Assembly (NCBI GenBank): GCA_016718505.1
Contig: JADKDE010000001.1
Coordinates: forward strand, 310,001 to 374,000
Source: Saprospiraceae bacterium
Lineage (GTDB): Bacteria > Bacteroidota > Bacteroidia > Chitinophagales > Saprospiraceae
DNA length: 64,000 bases
Direction: 5' to 3'
Shown here: in pieces, positions 54,701 through 63,667 of the stretch
How the letters are laid out: the number at the start of each line of letters is the position of its first letter
Position numbering within the stretch: the stretch's first letter is position 1
Notes under the pieces: generated by a model
Databases searched by the model: none
What the model was told of the DNA's origin: nothing
What the model saw: only the letters and a program-made list of their open reading frames with translations
Made by a program: the position numbers and the translations under genes

Positions 54701-57700
54701 TTTGGTAATGTGCCCAATACACCTACCGATACCACAGCATCTTTACAAGCTGTTGTCGGTAAATTAAAATCCGCAAAGCTCGGTGATGTCACTTGTATAT
54801 TTATCGAATCCAAATACATACATTCTCCACCCGTTGCTATAAATTCTGCATAAATTTTATGTAACCCAGGTCCAGCAAGATTTGGATTGAAATCATTAAT
54901 GTTCGCACTGGATATCCCAGGACCGCTCCATGTAAGAGTACCTGAACCTGGGGTAGCACCAGATAGCGTATATGTCAATGAAACAATAGAATTATTTCCT
55001 GTCAAACATATTGGAACAATTGGGTCAATCAATGTCCTTACTGGTGGGCAAAATCCTGCCGTACAAGTAAGTGTGTCAGCAACGCTGTTTCCACAAACTC
55101 CCACGCCATTGGCGAAAACTTTAATAAACCTAGCCTCTCCTTCGACGAGACCTGTTATAAGATAGAATGTATCTGTCGTGATTATAGGAGGGTTATTTCC
55201 AATTTGTATGGTATAACCTGTTGCCCCTGGAATACTCAACCAAGAAAAAGTTATTGTTCTTTTCGTATTTGCACAACCAATTATTGGCTTTTGTAATCTC
55301 CTAATAACTGTAATTGGCTTGATGATTGTATCTGCGCAAATGCCATTATTTACTATCAATTGGACATTTTTAATCCCAGGTGAAGCCCAAGCTACGTCAT
55401 GTGGTCCTTGTCCATTACTGGTTGCGGGTGTTCCACCATCAAATATCCAAAAATAAGTAGAAGATTGTGGCTCGACAGAACCAGTATATGAAACCCTTGT
55501 AATTGAGTCTTGGCAAATTTCAGCTGCAATATTGAAATTTGGACTTGGCTTCGGAACTATATTTATTAGTGTTACACCTTTATAAGTGCAAGCTTGTTCC
55601 ATATAGGTCAAGGTGATATTGTGTGCTCCAGCTCCTGCGACCACTGGGTCGAATGTACCGATTGCAGCATTTGTAATACCTGTACCCGACCAAAGTAGAG
55701 GACCATTATTAAATCCGCCAGTAACTGTTGTACTTAGATTAAATCCAGATGTATTTGGATATAAACAGAAAGTGCTGATAGGATTTATTGAAAGATTGAT
55801 GTTTGGACACGGCAAAGTAGTACATTGTAATGTACTTTCGCTATTTCCACAAGGTCCATTATTAATTGCGATAACTCGGATTGAATGCGGGCTATTTGGG
55901 GTGAGACTAGTAGCTGTGTAGATAGTATCAGTAATCGTACCCACCAAATTATTATCGATATACACTTGATATCCGCTGTTACCAATGATAGAATTCCACT
56001 TAAACCTTATACCCGTCGTATATATTGAATCGCATACAATACTAGGAATCGCAGTAAGCTGATCTACTGTGACATTACTCGTAGCAACCGTAGAGTTGCA
56101 ACCATTTAAGCTTACAGTTAAAAATATGGTTTTCAATCCTGGAGTCCCCCAAGTAACCGTATGTGGCCCTTGTGTCGTCCCGCCAGGAGAAGCAACCCCT
56201 CCACCAAAATTCCAATTAAAAGTAGAATTAGGTAAAATTGGACCATTAGCCACAATAGTACTGTTTTGATTAATACAAATTGGCGTTGTTGCTGTGAATC
56301 CAGCCGTTGGTACAGGCTTGACTATTACATATAAAGTATCTGTAAATTGACATTCTCTTTGAGCATAAGTAAATCTCAATAAATGTGTTCCTACCCCAGC
56401 AACACTTGGACTAAACAAACCTGTGGTAGAAACTCCAGCTCCAGTCCAGATACCATTGGTACTATCACTTTGCAACTGGTATGGAGCATCGGTAAGACAG
56501 AATGGACCAGCTGGTTTTAATGCTGCCCTTGGGAATGGTTCCACGATAAATGCCAAAGTATCAATAGCAGTACAGCCCCCAACAGTTACAGAGTAAAAGG
56601 CAAAATACTGGCCAGGGCCCAAAAGCATAGGATCTACGATACCCGTAGCACTTACAGATCCACTCCAAGTACCTCCTACTGGGGTGGCTGTTAATTGTAC
56701 GGGTGACTTAGAGGCACAGAACGGACCTTGTATCGGCCCAAATACAATATTAGGAGGGTCTATAAGTATTATATTTAATGAATCTGAACTTTTACACCCA
56801 TTTCCGTCAATTAACAATATTTTTAATTTGTGCGGAGACGTAATCTCCCGAATATTTACTTGTCCATAATTTTCATCTCCAAAATATTCTCCTGTCCATA
56901 TCACCGTATTTCCAGGTGCTGGGGTCGGGATTATATTAAACCGTTTTAAACTATCGGGATCAGTTCTGCAAAATTCATATCGCCGTGCTGGATTATTTGG
57001 CGACAAAAATGTTAATGGGGCCATATTTACAAATGCCTCTGTAGAGGAGGTTCCCGTACACCCATTCACATCTGTCACCGTCACTGTATAAACTCCCGTA
57101 TGGGTAACTTGACTAAGTGACAATGTCCTTGTTGTAGCATTGTTGAGGCTACCAGGGGCAGTCCAGCGATATCCCTGCACTCCAAATTGTCCTAAGGAAG
57201 TCGCAGTCATGACTTTAGGGCCATTTTCTTTACAAAAAATAGAATCAGGCATGGTGATTACTACAGGAAATAGTTGATTTACATTTATCCTAATACTTCC
57301 AGAGTATTGGCATCCTGAGCCACTATTGTCAGTAACAATCACAGTATAAATACCAGAAATATTGGGAGTTACGAATATTGTTCTGGTCATTTGACCATTG
57401 TTCCATTGATAGTTGTAATTTAGTGTATCACCTGTTACTACGGCCCATATCTTGAAGGTTGATCTTGCGCATCCTGTCGTCGCATTGGCTTGAACCAGAA
57501 CATTAATAGCTGGAAGCACAGTAACTCTAACATCTGTCCGTCCACCACATCCTGGGATGGCACTGGTAAATACCGAATATACAACTGTTTTGGGGCTATT
57601 CGTGGTGTTGGTTAGTGTTCCAGCAATGAACAACCCAGAACCGCCAGATGCTCCTGTAACCCCAGCTGGAGCGACTACTGTCCAAGTAACTGGGTTAGTG

Positions 57701-59844
57701 ATTGGTACACCGCCTATAGTAAATGGTCCTGCCTGGGGCGTCTGAAACGACCCTCCAGAACATATAGTTATATCCGGTACTTCGTCTACTGCTGATGCTT
57801 GGCAAACAAATTGTGGGGTTAAATTCGATGGAAAATCCGCATCACAGGCAGTAAAGGCACCATAAGATCCTACTTGGCCATCTGCAAAAGGATAAATTTC
57901 AACCCCAAGGTCAGTAGCCGTGGGATTTTCAGAACATCCATCTGGCCCACTATATTCTCGAACTTGCAAAGTAAAGGTCAATGTCCATGGTCCAGAATTT
58001 GAACTACATGATGCACCATCCCCATAACCAGTTGAATTTCCTGGAGAAGGGGCCCCTGTTCCATTTGGATGGGTCTGACCACTTCGGATAAAAAACCACC
58101 CAGCAGGCATCAGTGTTCCTTGAACAACTGGTGTTCCCATACATTGAAGATTCGATATGTGACAAAGCCTTAATCTACCTGTTATGGGATCGGTAAAAAC
58201 TCTCAAATTAGCATTTGGAAGTGGTGACTGATAAATATCGATATTTTCATCTATCCACTGCCAACTTCCTGGGCCATATCTCGTTCCCGGACCCGTACCA
58301 GTAACAGGTCTTCCATTACTTTGAAAAGAAGCTGGGTTCCATCCAGGGCCAAATGATGGAATCAACGCTTTAATCCACTGGCAATTACCAGCACCACTAT
58401 AATTTGTCACAGCATATGTAAAAGATACCCTTTCCCCTGGTATATAAGGATCATTAAGTGGTGAACCGCAGGATGTTGAAGTTACAGTAAGAGGAGAAAT
58501 ACCTGTTGCGCACGCAGTCCCTGCAAAAAAAGTATTAACGCATAAAGTAAATCTACCTGTAGGACCAGCACCTGCCAAAACCCCAATAATATATTGGGTA
58601 CTTGGATTACACGCATAATTATTAATTTGAGCTGTGCCTCCAGTTCCTTGAACGCATTGAATAATGCTTCCAATACCAGGACACCCGCCATCCATTAATA
58701 CAAGTAACGGGGTTGTTAGCCCTAATGTGGAATTAACTGTGATGGATAATCTATTTGCAGTAGCGTCTGTAGTTACTGTGTACCATGATACTGGTGAATT
58801 AAAATTTGCACAAGCTCCTGAGGTAAATCCAGTTGGAAATGCGGATATATTGCAACCATCGATACAAATAGGAACAGGGGTAACCCCAGGAGCTGGTGTG
58901 ACTGGGGATGGTATATTTGTTGGAGAAGAACAATCTTCATTTGTCGCACAACCAGGTGGCGGCGGTGAGACCCCAACCGTTGTACAAAATGGACCTTCTT
59001 GAGCATTATTCGTACCTATTTGATAATAATAGCGACCTGGTTGCAATCCAGATAAAACAATATTACCAGGGGCCATTCCACAATATTCATCTCCCGATGA
59101 CACGATTGTGTTTAATGTAGCAGCGCAATTGTCTCCAGGAAACCGACCTATCAACATGGAGTAGGTAGTCGTTTCCATATTCTGAACGCTCACGGTTATG
59201 TCCCGATTCGGAGCCACAAGATCAAAATAATACCAAACTGAGGCTATATCATTGCTGGGGCATATCCCCACGTTATATTCAGGATCCGCACCAATGGTTG
59301 TACCGTTTACACACGCTCCATTCGGCGTAACGGCAATTGCATCACAGGGATCATCATTGACTGGAGGATCATAATTATTTATACATAAATTTCCTACTAC
59401 TACAGATGGGTCAACTGCTGAGATAAGAATAAAATATTGTTGTCCGACAACGACCTGAGTTCGCGGTATAATTTGGGTAACGCAAGCCAATTCTGTGGCA
59501 TCGGTACTGTTTATCAATTGGCAAGGGCTGACATTAAACCTGACTAAGGCGATTTCTGCTCCAGGAACAGAAAGTGAAATATCCAGAAGAGTGCCCGTGG
59601 CGATAAACGAGTACCAAATATTTACATCGGTGGGATTTAATGCACAGTTACCATTGGTTATATCAAATGTCGCATTGTTCATATCTATTGCAAAGCAATT
59701 ATTTGTAACATCTGAAATGGTCGTAGCAATAGTGCAATCGTCATTGACAGGAGCAGCAGCAAAATTTGAGGAGGGTAAAAAAGTGCAAATACAAAAAAGA
59801 ATAAAACAAACCTGTCTTATGCGAATCATAGGGAAAATTTTCAA
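51733..59844 (-). CDS. Giant secreted repeat protein (2703 aa) with PKD/FN3 tandem modules and T9SS type B C-terminal domain
   Basis: The signal peptide (about 1-29, ending SSNFAA) is followed by PPC-like domains with recurring CxxAT/NDDC motifs (to about 440), a unique cysteine-containing region (about 440-690), Ig/PKD-like repeats (about 700-1170), and then five tandem PKD plus FN3 modules of about 250 residues starting near 1178, 1438, 1688, 1943 and 2195. Each module ends with a CGNS...C...CP motif. An SprB-like repeat follows (CFGNLNGQITI). The last about 95 residues (IYIPNVFSPNLDKVNSVFKI...FNRWGEMLYEE) form the gliding-motility-associated C-terminal domain of T9SS type B cargo. It is probably a surface adhesin or filament; the ligand is unknown. 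Confidence 0.88.
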   Translation of the reverse strand: MKIFPMIRIRQVCFILFCICTFLPSSNFAAAPVNDDCTIATTISDVTNNCFAIDMNNATFDITNGNCALNPTDVNIWYSFIATGTLLDISLSVPGAEIALVRFNVSPCQLINSTDATELACVTQIIPRTQVVVGQQYFILISAVDPSVVVGNLCINNYDPPVNDDPCDAIAVTPNGACVNGTTIGADPEYNVGICPSNDIASVWYYFDLVAPNRDITVSVQNMETTTYSMLIGRFPGDNCAATLNTIVSSGDEYCGMAPGNIVLSGLQPGRYYYQIGTNNAQEGPFCTTVGVSPPPPGCATNEDCSSPTNIPSPVTPAPGVTPVPICIDGCNISAFPTGFTSGACANFNSPVSWYTVTTDATANRLSITVNSTLGLTTPLLVLMDGGCPGIGSIIQCVQGTGGTAQINNYACNPSTQYIIGVLAGAGPTGRFTLCVNTFFAGTACATGISPLTVTSTSCGSPLNDPYIPGERVSFTYAVTNYSGAGNCQWIKALIPSFGPGWNPASFQSNGRPVTGTGPGTRYGPGSWQWIDENIDIYQSPLPNANLRVFTDPITGRLRLCHISNLQCMGTPVVQGTLMPAGWFFIRSGQTHPNGTGAPSPGNSTGYGDGASCSSNSGPWTLTFTLQVREYSGPDGCSENPTATDLGVEIYPFADGQVGSYGAFTACDADFPSNLTPQFVCQASAVDEVPDITICSGGSFQTPQAGPFTIGGVPITNPVTWTVVAPAGVTGASGGSGLFIAGTLTNTTNSPKTVVYSVFTSAIPGCGGRTDVRVTVLPAINVLVQANATTGCARSTFKIWAVVTGDTLNYNYQWNNGQMTRTIFVTPNISGIYTVIVTDNSGSGCQYSGSIRINVNQLFPVVITMPDSIFCKENGPKVMTATSLGQFGVQGYRWTAPGSLNNATTRTLSLSQVTHTGVYTVTVTDVNGCTGTSSTEAFVNMAPLTFLSPNNPARRYEFCRTDPDSLKRFNIIPTPAPGNTVIWTGEYFGDENYGQVNIREITSPHKLKILLIDGNGCKSSDSLNIILIDPPNIVFGPIQGPFCASKSPVQLTATPVGGTWSGSVSATGIVDPMLLGPGQYFAFYSVTVGGCTAIDTLAFIVEPFPRAALKPAGPFCLTDAPYQLQSDSTNGIWTGAGVSTTGLFSPSVAGVGTHLLRFTYAQRECQFTDTLYVIVKPVPTAGFTATTPICINQNSTIVANGPILPNSTFNWNFGGGVASPGGTTQGPHTVTWGTPGLKTIFLTVSLNGCNSTVATSNVTVDQLTAIPSIVCDSIYTTGIRFKWNSIIGNSGYQVYIDNNLVGTITDTIYTATSLTPNSPHSIRVIAINNGPCGNSESTLQCTTLPCPNINLSINPISTFCLYPNTSGFNLSTTVTGGFNNGPLLWSGTGITNAAIGTFDPVVAGAGAHNITLTYMEQACTYKGVTLINIVPKPSPNFNIAAEICQDSITRVSYTGSVEPQSSTYFWIFDGGTPATSNGQGPHDVAWASPGIKNVQLIVNNGICADTIIKPITVIRRLQKPIIGCANTKRTITFSWLSIPGATGYTIQIGNNPPIITTDTFYLITGLVEGEARFIKVFANGVGVCGNSVADTLTCTAGFCPPVRTLIDPIVPICLTGNNSIVSLTYTLSGATPGSGTLTWSGPGISSANINDFNPNLAGPGLHKIYAEFIATGGECMYLDSINIQVTSPSFADFNLPTTACKDAVVSVGVLGTLPNGVNASFNFGSDSNPNTAVGPNPHSVSWSTAGSKLVTLTLNNGVCVTDSIKSIIIENPLPAPIVSCRDTFTTVTFSWNSIAGAIGYSVVYNGNTSVVTDTFFVINNLNPGTLVNIQVTAVGNGACGNSNLTNASCTSRPCPNVTLDLAPVDTICLINNIAAEFNLTYSLFGNGNGQVSWTSTPVGAVSNIGVFDPTKANIVQNKVVITFTEDVCIYKDSITFIVQNTPVADFNVSNTACLADIVNISFTGQANPTAVFKWNFDNANIISGTGSGPYQLRWNSGGNKTISLQIEDGQCISTPISKVINIILPLEKPDLNCRGYNDSIAFNWPIVPGATGYQIIVDNNAPFVQTNNRYTATGLTVGTWVQIIVTAIGNPPCGNSVPDTVSCKTNDCPAVDPRVDSVNVCFGAKDTLQLKAIFTPVTGNTFSWGPANLFSDTTNGIFNVNAAGVGTHRVIFYQRVRSCVLTAFGYITVKPVPIPQISGNTTICKDSLLRLNNIGVPYTGMVYDWVIPSGNFTNGSSTSPVIDVTYPITGWQKAILSLSLNGCAGPRDTLDILVQPPLGIPIIDCAPTLDSITFTWPGIAGATGYRVYVNNSPTPIIQNNTDYVVRGLQEGDAVFIRVVAISGNTCGNSSDTITCVSKKCPVVNLEISGVKDVCLTDVPSAGFKLNISGTGTGSGRWTGAGVDSTGFFDPNIAGYGSHQVTYRYVEEFCPFTTTKTILVYPPPIAVTQEIDPSCFGNLNGQITIGNLVSAKPPVLISFNNGPFNAQSSYLNLAPGTYPIVIQDATGCETKDTVTLINPPPLSVDLGPDKQIFVGDSVLINPIINLTPGDSLRSFVWTVNGIRDSIWNTIDLMTRPVVQTNYGIVITNSYGCTAYDNLLVVVKRNRRIYIPNVFSPNLDKVNSVFKIYGGDEVEKINFLRIFNRWGEMLYEERDFLADNSQRGWDGYFRGSPLKPAVFVYVVEILFKDGTKEIITGDLTLINSQ

Positions 59845-60417
59845 AAGTTTTAATCAAATAAAAACCAAATCTAAATAATATCCACTGGTTTTATCAAATA
59901 CTTATAACAAATATAAAGTAACAACCAACAAATGTAAAAATTTCCTCAAAAAAATATTATACTTAAAATATAATATTAGCATTTTTACTTATACCGCCGA
60001 ACAATAAACAAAATTTAATTTTGATTCTACCAGTACTTTGTTTTTTAATAGATTTTTATCCTAAATTTTTAATATCAACCAACTTTAATTTTATGTTGCC
60101 TATTTTGAATTATTTTTTCACTTTAGATTAGAAGTGGCATCTATTTCATTTTAAAACTATAATAATTAGTTTTTTAAACTGAGGTCCTCTGCTAAAATAT
60201 GTAGTATTGAAATTATCTTCTTTTCGAAAAATGATCTAAAATTTTTAAGTTACTAATCACCTTGTTTTTAAAATTCCTATTATTATAATTCAGTTTGTAT
60301 TAATTTTGGGCTAACAATAGGTATTATTATTCCAAACCACTCGAAATTTTATTTATAAAAAATTTGGCTTTGGTGGATTCCAGGGTCATAAAAGCTAAAT
60401 ATTTCAAGAAGAAATTT
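59845..60417. other. 573-base AT-rich divergent intergenic region with two -7 boxes
   Basis: This is the longest gap without a gene. It separates the giant surface-protein gene (minus) from the HEAT/cyclophilin gene (plus). A minus-strand TATATTTG at 59908-59915 would start the giant gene about 60 bases before its ATG, and a plus-strand TAATTTTG at 60301-60308 would start the other gene with a leader of about 100 bases. Both fit TAnnTTTG without a well-placed -33 TTG. No ORF, tRNA or clear repeat was seen in the rest. Confidence 0.45.
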
Positions 60418-62424
60418 ATGAAGAACATAATTATTTTTGGGTTCATTTTACTTGTTTTTGGTTGTATCCCTATAGATAAAAATAAGCCGAGTACAAACTC
60501 CGAATTGGATTTTACTGATGTAAATCTGCAAAATTTATATGATATCGGTGATCGCGGAAATACAGACAGCCTGTTGTTATTTCTCGGTGATGAAAACCCA
60601 AACATTCGGATTTTAACTGCGACTTTATTGGGTAATATCAAAGATCCCAAAGCAATCACAGGGCTTGGAAAATTACTAGAAGACCCAATCATTTCAGTTC
60701 GTGAGCGAGCAGTCTTTTCACTGGGACAAATCGGTGACTTAGCTGGGGAGCCATATTTTGTAAAAGCTTTTGTGGCCGATGATAGCGCCAATACACACCA
60801 AAACCTCAACGCCATAATACTAGAAAGTATCGGTAAATGTGGAAGTGAAAAAAGCTTGGCTTTGATGTCCAAAATAACCACTTACGAGCCCAACCAAGTA
60901 GAATTGAATCGAGGATTAATCTATGGTCTTTACCGATTTGGTCTTAGAAATATGACTTCACCAGCCAGTACAAAAAAGGTTTTGGATTATATAGAAGATA
61001 CAAGACAAGATCCTTCGGTAAGAAAAATGGCAGCTTATTATCTTCAACGAGTAAAAAATATTAATCTGGATAGCGCATCCACCGTTTTAATTCCAGCTTT
61101 TGAAAGAGAGAAAGATCCTGAAACCAAAGCTGCTCTAGCGATACCCTTGGGTAAAACCATGAAAAAAGTGAGTCTTTGGACCCTCCAAAAACAAATGGCT
61201 TTGGAAAATGACTGGCGAATTAAGTGTCAAATCATCAAGGCTTTTGCCTTTTTTGAGTTGAAAGAAGTATATCAGAATGTTGAAACAGCCTTAAGAAATT
61301 CTAATCCTCATATCGCCAAAACAGCTGGACAATTTTGTATCGACCATGGAAATATAATCACGGCTGGACGTTGCTGGTCTATGGCCATTGATACAATTAA
61401 TCCCTTTCCTGGCTATATGAAAGGTTTGTTATTCTCCGCAGCCAACAAGTGGATTCCAAATACAAATATTAAGAGTAAAACTTTTTTGAATGATGCTATT
61501 AAAAGTGCCTACTTAAGAGAACCTAATACAGAAAACAAAGCCAGTCTTTTGAGAGCTTTAGGATTTTATCCTGTCAACTACTTGTTTTTACAAAATGAAG
61601 CAACCAATAGCAACAATGCTGTCATTGCAAATTCTGCATTAGAAGCAATCAAATCCATTCCAGAGTCAACTGATTTACCTTTTTTATTTGGTGCGGGATA
61701 TTTGAACGCGAAAAAAAGTATGTTTGATTTTACCGTCAAAATGTTAAAAAGCGATGACCCAGCAAAGATCGTATTCGCCTCTGAGAACATACGAAATGAA
61801 AAAACGGGTTTTAAAAACATTCTTGGAGATAGCGTCCAATTAGATCAAATTTTAAATAATATCAAAATTCCCAAAAACATAGAAGCATATAGATCCCTAC
61901 AAGAAACAATGGCCACACTTGCCAACAAACTACCCTATAAACCAAGCAGAATCAAGCATAATCATCCCATTGATTGGAAAATATTTTTAGCAGCGGCTGA
62001 TACAACCAAATTCAGAGTTAAAACCACAAAAGGTGATTTCATTATGGTTTTGTATAAACAAATGGCGCCAGGGACCGTAACAAATTTTATTGATTTGATC
62101 CAAAAGCAATTTTATCGCAAGAAAACATTTCATAGAGTAGTATCTAATTTCGTAATCCAAGGAGGCTGTACAAGAGGTGATGGCTATGGTAGTCTTGACT
62201 ATACCATCAGAAGCGAGATTTCTCCTATCCACTGGGATTCTGAGGGTCTTATTGGTATGGCTTCAGTAGGTAATCACACTGAGTGTCAGCAGTTTTTTAT
62301 TACACATAGTGCCACACCTCATCTTGATGGTAATTATACCATTTTTGGTCGGGTAATTGACGGCATGAATGTTGTTAATTCGATACAAGAGGGAGATCAG
62401 ATCGAAAGCATAGAGCCTGAATAA
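60418..62424 (+). CDS. Lipoprotein with HEAT repeats and C-terminal cyclophilin-type peptidyl-prolyl isomerase
   Basis: 668 residues from MKNIIIFGFILLVFGC, a lipoprotein signal with cysteine at 16; an upstream in-frame TTG at 60364 is not a plausible start. HEAT/PBS-type repeats cover roughly 45-330 (LLLFLGDENPNIRILTATLLGNIKDPKAI, then ISVRERAVFSLGQIGD). The last 150 residues are a cyclophilin domain: TTKGDFIMVLYKQMAPGTVTNFIDL, FHRVVSNFVIQGG and HTECQQFFITHSATPHLDGNYTIFGRV. It should be an envelope-anchored isomerase, its HEAT part binding client or partner proteins. The fusion is unusual among textbook cyclophilins. Confidence 0.88.
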   Translation: MKNIIIFGFILLVFGCIPIDKNKPSTNSELDFTDVNLQNLYDIGDRGNTDSLLLFLGDENPNIRILTATLLGNIKDPKAITGLGKLLEDPIISVRERAVFSLGQIGDLAGEPYFVKAFVADDSANTHQNLNAIILESIGKCGSEKSLALMSKITTYEPNQVELNRGLIYGLYRFGLRNMTSPASTKKVLDYIEDTRQDPSVRKMAAYYLQRVKNINLDSASTVLIPAFEREKDPETKAALAIPLGKTMKKVSLWTLQKQMALENDWRIKCQIIKAFAFFELKEVYQNVETALRNSNPHIAKTAGQFCIDHGNIITAGRCWSMAIDTINPFPGYMKGLLFSAANKWIPNTNIKSKTFLNDAIKSAYLREPNTENKASLLRALGFYPVNYLFLQNEATNSNNAVIANSALEAIKSIPESTDLPFLFGAGYLNAKKSMFDFTVKMLKSDDPAKIVFASENIRNEKTGFKNILGDSVQLDQILNNIKIPKNIEAYRSLQETMATLANKLPYKPSRIKHNHPIDWKIFLAAADTTKFRVKTTKGDFIMVLYKQMAPGTVTNFIDLIQKQFYRKKTFHRVVSNFVIQGGCTRGDGYGSLDYTIRSEISPIHWDSEGLIGMASVGNHTECQQFFITHSATPHLDGNYTIFGRVIDGMNVVNSIQEGDQIESIEPE

Positions 62425-62452
62425 ATAAAAATTTTAAACGGTATATTTGGTA

Positions 62453-62517
62453 TAATGGACAAAAAGTAGGCTATTTTGATAGATGATAGTTTGTAATGGA
62501 CAAAAAGTAGGCTATTT
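62453..62517 (+). repeat. Doubled left end of the insertion sequence (24-bp direct repeat)
   Basis: The 24 bases starting TAATGGACAAAAAGTAGGCT and ending ATTT are present twice, at 62453-62476 and 62494-62517, 41 bases apart. Only one copy (inverted) is found at the right end. Confidence 0.8.
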
Positions 62518-62692
62518 ATTTTCTCTTATTTGTCAATATTGTTGCAATTTCAGATACTTTTGCTATTGTCTAAATAAACGGAAGTAGGCTCTGCTGGGGA
62601 GCAACCTGCCGGGATAAAATAGATGTTCGAAGAAAAAGTCTTGTTGATGGGTTAAGGTGTCATTTCTTGGCCATTGATATTTTTAGAGAACT

Positions 62693-63599
62693 TTATGCCT
62701 TCAAAACCCATCAATAAACTTCTTCTTTCGCGTTAGTGAAAGGCCATTATGATTTCTCAACTTGTTTTTCAGGTCTGCAAAATGACCATCTATGGCATTG
62801 GTTGTATTTGGTTTTTTAGCTCAAAGTTATCATACCAAGTAAATAGCCAGGGCAGATTCGTCTTTATACTTCTATAGGCTGATCTTAGTTTTTATGTGTA
62901 TAGAAGGATTTATGTGTTGTTTCATTGATTGTTCGTTCTTTTAAAAACTGCTCCCATTTATCATACCACAGATTCAAAGCTCCTACAAACGACTCCTTGT
63001 CCGTTTGTTTCATTAGGTTTAGCACGTCCATTAGTTCCATCCCGCTTGCAATTTAGGCCTTTTGGTTAAGTATCTACGTATAATTGCTGACTGATGAAAT
63101 TGGCACATTTGCACAGGATATCTTTGAAAGCTTGAATGAGCCCTTTCCTGCCATCGCAAACGATTCCAAGTATCTTGTACCCCTTTGACTTCAATTCTTC
63201 TATACCTTGAACATAGAGTTGGTTTGTTTCTGTCTTTACATAATATTTGAGAAGATTTTCCTTTTGTTATGGCATCTTTAAATAACATGACTCCTAAGCT
63301 TTTTCCCCAATATGTAGTATCCATTAGAACAATAACTTCGCGAACTTCCTTTTAACTTCAATTATCCTATAACCATCCAGTTTTCTTTGAATAGTCTTAA
63401 TGGAGCATTTATATTTGGACGCTAATTGACTGTAAGTTTGTTTTCCAATAGAATATTCTTCCCACAAATTTGAACTATTAATCCGATCTCCTCCTATAAA
63501 CTGACGATTACAATTATAGCATTTATAAAGTTGAACACCACTTTTTATACCATTTTCTTTGTAAATCTGCTCCCCAATAAAAGCACTTTTTTTATTCAT
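62693..63599 (-). pseudogene. IS transposase (zinc ribbon plus DDE core), interrupted by several single-base indels
   Basis: The N-terminus has a zinc ribbon (YKCYNCNRQF with an upstream partner region) and a helix-turn-helix (YSQLASKYKCSIKTIQRKL). The core continues in other frames: EVIVLMDTTYWGKSLGVMLFKD with the first catalytic aspartate, LGIVCDGRKGLIQAFKDI with the second, VQMCQFHQ, and a C-terminal half with SAYRSIKTNLPWLFTWYDNFEL and GHFADLKNKLRNHNGLSLTRKKKFIDGF. About six single-base indels, nearly all in runs of A or T, break an otherwise conserved frame of about 302 residues. No substitution-type stop was found. It is either newly decayed or badly resolved in the assembly. Confidence 0.75.
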
Positions 63600-63667
63600 G
63601 ACCTTTGATTTGCCGCAAAGCTAGTGTTTATACAGGTTTTAGCCTTTTTTAGCCTACTTTTTGTCCA

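Noticed and set aside
51733..59844. CRISPR-like or DNA-level tandem repeat in the giant gene
   Set aside because: The repetition is at protein-domain level with strongly diverged DNA; no short regular direct repeats with spacers were found.
59845..60417. A small RNA or tRNA in the long intergenic gap
   Set aside because: No cloverleaf, no strong hairpin and no conserved block could be seen.
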